Part shown: positions 60,581 through 64,000 of the stretch, piece by piece | Layout: each line of letters opens with the position of its first letter | Position numbering within the stretch: position 1 is the first letter of the stretch | From: JANXSD01 sp038206385 | Lineage (GTDB): Bacteria; Bacteroidota; Bacteroidia; AKYH767-A; OLB10 | Direction of reading: 5' to 3' | Length of the DNA: 64,000 nt | Assembly (NCBI GenBank): GCA_038206385.1 | Contig: JBBRAW010000003.1 | Span: forward strand, 1-64,000 | Translations under genes and position numbers: made by a program | The notes under the pieces: model-generated | Seen by the model: only the letters and a program-made list of their open reading frames with translations | Databases searched by the model: none | Told to the model about the DNA's origin: nothing

Positions 60581-61135
60581 ATGCTAAAACGATTTCTCCT
60601 TATTTGTTGTCTTCTCACCCCTTGGATTTTATCTATGGGTCAGACAACGATGCAGGATAGCGATTTCATGCAGGATTACCGTCGCAGTTACTTTTCGGAA
60701 GAATTAGGAATTGATATACCTACTAAATTCAATGTTACATTATATGACACCATCGTAAGTTGGCTTGGTACACCGTATCGGTTTGCCGGCAACTGCGAAA
60801 AAGGAATTGATTGCTCTGGATTTGTTACCGTATTATACGATCGGGCATTGGGTCTAAAGCTTGGAGCTCGAAACGCTGCGGAAATTTATAATTTGATGGA
60901 GAAAATCGATCCATCAGAATTGAAAGAAGGGGATCTAGTTTTTTTCAGCATCCATAAAAGAAGAATTTCGCATATTGGTGTTTATTTAAGCAACAATAAA
61001 TTTGTGCATTCGAGTACTTCAAGAGGAGTTATTATCAGTGATTTAAATGAGCCTTATTATAAGCGTTATTTCGCTGGAGCAGGGCATCAAAAACCTGTTT
61101 TAGTAAATAATTTAACACAAGCAAAGGACGAATAA
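60581..61135 (+). CDS. NlpC/P60 family cell-wall peptidase
   Basis: A 184-residue exported protein. Signal peptide about 1-20 (FLLICCLLTPWILSMG), then an NlpC/P60 domain with catalytic Cys78 in GIDCSGFVTVLYD, His in ISHIGVYLSNNKFVHSST, and the TPYRFAGNCEKG lead-in. It probably cleaves peptide stems of peptidoglycan. The start chosen is ATG 60581, 10 bases after the methyltransferase stop. Confidence 0.9.
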   Translation: MLKRFLLICCLLTPWILSMGQTTMQDSDFMQDYRRSYFSEELGIDIPTKFNVTLYDTIVSWLGTPYRFAGNCEKGIDCSGFVTVLYDRALGLKLGARNAAEIYNLMEKIDPSELKEGDLVFFSIHKRRISHIGVYLSNNKFVHSSTSRGVIISDLNEPYYKRYFAGAGHQKPVLVNNLTQAKDE

Positions 61136-61138
61136 AAG

Positions 61139-61645
61139 ATGCAACGTGAACCTACTTTGCTGTTAAACAGCTTACAAATTAGTCAGAAAATAAATCGAAT
61201 TGCTTATCAAATTTACGAGGATAATTTTAATGAAAACGAAATAATTATTGCAGGAATTGCCAACAGTGGATTTGTATTTGCAGAATTATTAAAGGTTGCT
61301 TTAGAAAGAATTTCTACTATCCCATTACAACTTATTGAAATTCGACTTAACAAAGAAAATCCAATTCATTTTCAACTTACACCTCCTTTAAAGATGCAAG
61401 ACTTTGACAATAAAGTAATAATTATTGTTGATGATGTATTAAATTCAGGAAAGACGTTGATGTACAGTTTGAGACCGTTTTTAGAAGCGGAGACAAAGAA
61501 AATTAGAACTGTACTATTAGTTGATAGAGATCATAAAAGATATCCTGTAGAAGCCGATTTTGTTGGAATAACTTTAAGTACAACACTTCAAGAACATATT
61601 CGAGTGGAATTAAAAGCTGGAAAAGAAGCCGTTTACCTTGAATAA
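61139..61645 (+). CDS. Phosphoribosyltransferase family protein (PyrR-like)
   Basis: A 168-residue type I PRTase fold. The PRPP-binding loop is VIIIVDDVLNSGKTLMYSL, with IIIAGIANSGFVFAELL near residues 38-54. The length and NQRxY-like absence fit PyrR/uracil PRTase relatives found singly in Bacteroidota. Three bases separate it from the NlpC gene. Whether it is an enzyme or an RNA-binding regulator is not decided by the sequence. Confidence 0.85.
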   Translation: MQREPTLLLNSLQISQKINRIAYQIYEDNFNENEIIIAGIANSGFVFAELLKVALERISTIPLQLIEIRLNKENPIHFQLTPPLKMQDFDNKVIIIVDDVLNSGKTLMYSLRPFLEAETKKIRTVLLVDRDHKRYPVEADFVGITLSTTLQEHIRVELKAGKEAVYLE

Positions 61646-61741
61646 TAAAATATTTGAGTTAATTATCTGTTAAAGCACATCTACTATGTACTTCAATGCC
61701 TTTATTTTGCAGTTAATGTATCGAAAGAAAATTGTGATTTC

Positions 61742-63601
61742 ATGATCCAGTCAAAAAAAACATATTCAACAATACCATTTGTTGCATTACTAGTTAGCCT
61801 TATCCTACTCACAGGAAAAACTTTTTCGCAAACACCATTCTTTTCAGCTACTGCCAGCAAATCAACAGTGGGGTTAAATGAGCAGTTTCAAGTGAGCTTT
61901 AGTATCAATGGTTCAGCACGTTCATTCCAACAGCCAAATCTTACTGAATTCAATGTACTTTCTGGTCCTAACCAAAGTAATAGTATGGAGTTTAGTAATG
62001 GCAGTTTATCACAAACACTTACCTTATCGTATATTCTTCAACCTAAGTCGGAAGGTAATTTTAAAATCGGTCCTGCATCAATAGAAGTAAACGGAAAACG
62101 TATTGCATCGAATGTTGTAAATATAACTGTGGTTAAAGGAAATGCTCCTGCTGCGCAAAATAATAAAGGTCAACAAAACAATGATGATGATAATAGTGGC
62201 ATTTCCGATCGAAATATTTTTGTAAGAGCAACGGCAAATAAAACGAGTGCATATATAGGTGAGTCAGTAGTTGTATCTTTTAAATTGTATACTAATGTTT
62301 CCATGAATAGTCCTGTTGTTACGAAGATGTCGGAGTTTAATGGATTTTGGAATAAAGATATTGACATGACATCTCAGATGACGAAAGAATTAGAAAATGT
62401 TAATGGAGTAAATTACAACACCTACGAGATTAGAAAAATAGTTTTGTTTCCGCAACAAACAGGAACGCTTACTATCGATCCAACAGAATATGAAACAATA
62501 GCCCGATCAACAGTAAAAAATAATAATCGTAGTATTGATCCCTTTAGTTTTTTCCAAGGTGGTGATCCATTTGCTGCAATGCAAGGATATCGTGATGTGA
62601 AATTTGCTTTTAAAAGTAATTCCATAAAAATTAATGTTCGTGAATTACCGCCTAACAAACCTTCCTCATTTAATGGAAGTGTAGGTAAATTAAATTTTGA
62701 GGCTTCTATTGATAAAAATTCAGTACGCGCCAACGAGCCTGTTACCTTAAAAATAAAAATATCAGGCACTGGAAATCTTAAACTTGCTGAAGCTCCAGAA
62801 ATTAAATTTCCGCAAGACATCGAAACATACGACCCAAAGATTGCTGAGAATTTAAAAACAAATTTATCAGGGCTTACCGGAACAAAATCATTTGAATATT
62901 TAATTATTCCTCGGCATGAAGGAAGTTATACGATTGAACCAATTACATTTTCTTATTTTGATTTAGAGAAAAAACAATATGTTACACAACGAAGCAATAC
63001 ATTCACTATTAATGTAACAAGAGGAACTGGCGAACAAACTGTTGCAACAGTAATTGGTAGTAAAAGTGAATTTCAAGTTATTGGAAAAGATATACGCTAT
63101 ATAAAAATCAAACAACCTGACTTCACTATTTCGAGTGATAATTTTTATGGATCAATATCATTTTATGGGTTAAGTGTATCTCCACTATTATTATTTGTAG
63201 GATTGTTAGTTTATCGTAAACGTCAGGATGAAATAAATGGCAATGCTGGTTTACTAAGAATACGAAATGCTACAGTTGTTGCTAAGAAGCGTTTATTAGT
63301 TGCTGATAAATTATTAAAATCCCAGCAATCAACTCCAGTTTATGAAGAAATTTCAAGAGCTTTATGGGGTTATGTAAGCGACAAATTATCGATTCCACTA
63401 TCAGAGTTATCAAAGGAAACGGTGTTACAAGTATTACTGCAAAATAAGGTTAGTAATACCACCGCAGATGAGTTTATCAATACGCTTCACACTTGTGAGT
63501 TCGCACGCTATGGAGGTACCGGTACTACGGGTGAGCCTCAACAAGTTTATGATCGAGCAATAAATTTGATTACTAAATTAGAAGGAGAATTGAAGGCATG
63601 A
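61742..63601 (+). CDS. batD: BatD family protein
   Basis: A 619-residue membrane-anchored protein. The signal peptide covers about 1-29 (PFVALLVSLILLTGKTF), followed by three repeated beta-domains. Each carries the BatD pattern of short exposed strands (SATASKSTVGLNEQFQVSFS, VRATANKTSAYIGESVVVSF, FEASIDKNSVRANEPVTLKI). A membrane helix (FYGLSVSPLLLFVGLLVY) and a cytoplasmic tail follow. BatD acts in the Bat (Bacteroides aerotolerance) complex with BatA/B/C/E. Its TGA overlaps the batE ATG. Confidence 0.93.
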   Translation: MIQSKKTYSTIPFVALLVSLILLTGKTFSQTPFFSATASKSTVGLNEQFQVSFSINGSARSFQQPNLTEFNVLSGPNQSNSMEFSNGSLSQTLTLSYILQPKSEGNFKIGPASIEVNGKRIASNVVNITVVKGNAPAAQNNKGQQNNDDDNSGISDRNIFVRATANKTSAYIGESVVVSFKLYTNVSMNSPVVTKMSEFNGFWNKDIDMTSQMTKELENVNGVNYNTYEIRKIVLFPQQTGTLTIDPTEYETIARSTVKNNNRSIDPFSFFQGGDPFAAMQGYRDVKFAFKSNSIKINVRELPPNKPSSFNGSVGKLNFEASIDKNSVRANEPVTLKIKISGTGNLKLAEAPEIKFPQDIETYDPKIAENLKTNLSGLTGTKSFEYLIIPRHEGSYTIEPITFSYFDLEKKQYVTQRSNTFTINVTRGTGEQTVATVIGSKSEFQVIGKDIRYIKIKQPDFTISSDNFYGSISFYGLSVSPLLLFVGLLVYRKRQDEINGNAGLLRIRNATVVAKKRLLVADKLLKSQQSTPVYEEISRALWGYVSDKLSIPLSELSKETVLQVLLQNKVSNTTADEFINTLHTCEFARYGGTGTTGEPQQVYDRAINLITKLEGELKA

Positions 63602-64000
63602 AAAACCATTCGATGAAAATTATTTTACTTTTAGTAATACTAAGTTTAGTATTTAGCATTTCAAATGCATCAACTCCATTACAACAATTTGAGAATGCAA
63701 ACAAAGCTTATCGATCTGGGGATTATCCAAGAGCATCGCAATTATATGAAGCGCTAATTTCTTCTGGACAACATACTCCAGAAATATATTTCAATAATGG
63801 AAATTGCTATTACAAAATGCAAAATTTTCCGAGTGCAATATTAAATTATGAAAGAGCGAAAAGAATAGATCCTCTTGACGAAGATTTAAATTACAATTTA
63901 AAGATTGCATACGCAAATACTGTTGATAAAATAGAACCTATTCCATTATTATTTTATGAACGATGGGGCAATGCTTTTTTATTTTCATTCAATACTGCAA
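63598..64000 (+). CDS. batE: BatE-like TPR protein, 3' end beyond window
   Basis: The first 134 codons are visible: signal peptide (IILLLVILSLVFSISNAS, about 7-24), then a TPR pair (FENANKAYRSGDYPRASQLY; IYFNNGNCYYKMQNFPSAIL) and a hydrophobic stretch beginning at the window edge. This is the normal start of BatE, which combines TPRs and an SH3-like domain. ATGA overlap with batD shows coupling. Confidence 0.85.
   Translation, partial: MKNHSMKIILLLVILSLVFSISNASTPLQQFENANKAYRSGDYPRASQLYEALISSGQHTPEIYFNNGNCYYKMQNFPSAILNYERAKRIDPLDEDLNYNLKIAYANTVDKIEPIPLLFYERWGNAFLFSFNTA

Overview
The window looks like chromosome of a Bacteroidota bacterium (Flavobacteriia, Sphingobacteriia or Chitinophagia; no closer placement is possible from sequence alone). 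The DNA is AT-rich. Two proteins end in type IX secretion (Por) sorting domains. Promoters follow the Bacteroidota pattern TTTG-N19-21-TAnnTTTG, Shine-Dalgarno sites are largely absent, and the gene families are typical of the phylum (BatA/D/E, DUF5011 lipoprotein, fused RibBA, Wzc with a C-terminal tyrosine tail).

Left end (1-10 kb): the tail of a CheR-type methyltransferase and a response-regulator/histidine-kinase hybrid face a long minus-strand phenylacetate catabolic cluster: paaA, paaB, paaC, paaD, then paaG, paaH, an O6-alkylguanine-DNA alkyltransferase gene, paaI and a thiolase. No paaE, paaK or paaZ is visible. An HTH/nucleotidyltransferase pair resembling a toxin-antitoxin module, with a perfect 16-bp inverted repeat at its promoter and a frameshifted nucleotidyltransferase, sits between paaD and paaG.

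Surface polysaccharide locus (10.1-32 kb, all plus strand, many start/stop overlaps): Wza-like lipoprotein, Wzc-like tyrosine autokinase, Wzx-like flippase, two methyltransferases, four GT4-like glycosyltransferases, an AsnB-type amidotransferase, a Wzy-like membrane protein, a fused ADH/Gfo-Idh oxidoreductase, an alpha/alpha-toroid protein and a DUF354 protein. Inside it lies a less familiar cassette: a GINT1-like protein between two nucleotidyltransferase-fold proteins.

Scarred junction (32-34.8 kb): a T9SS-cargo gene broken by an amber codon, a type II antitoxin with an ochre-truncated ParE/RelE toxin, short tandem and palindromic repeats, and a 60-bp homologue of the 3' end of the DUF354 gene. 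The last suggests that the end of the polysaccharide locus was replaced by recombination.

Core metabolism (34.8-42 kb): cysteine desulfurase with glmM, ribBA, then divergent fumarylacetoacetase and homogentisate dioxygenase genes sharing a compact promoter with a central palindrome. Together with paa this indicates aromatic amino acid and phenylacetate catabolism. The 0.8-kb gap upstream of ribBA holds a three-copy array of covarying hairpins with an invariant CCGTAA loop, the most unusual noncoding element here.

Right part (42-64 kb): a 1551-residue T9SS cargo protein; an SDR, small proteins and a DUF1003 protein flanked by dispersed hairpin repeats; tRNA-Ala(GGC); a dihydroorotase homologue without the HxH metal site overlapping a BatA-like protein; PhoH; two paralogous Ala-rich lipoproteins; a DUF5011 lipoprotein; a tight LtaS-like/diacylglycerol-kinase/TPMT/NlpC-P60/phosphoribosyltransferase run; and batD with the start of batE at the window edge.
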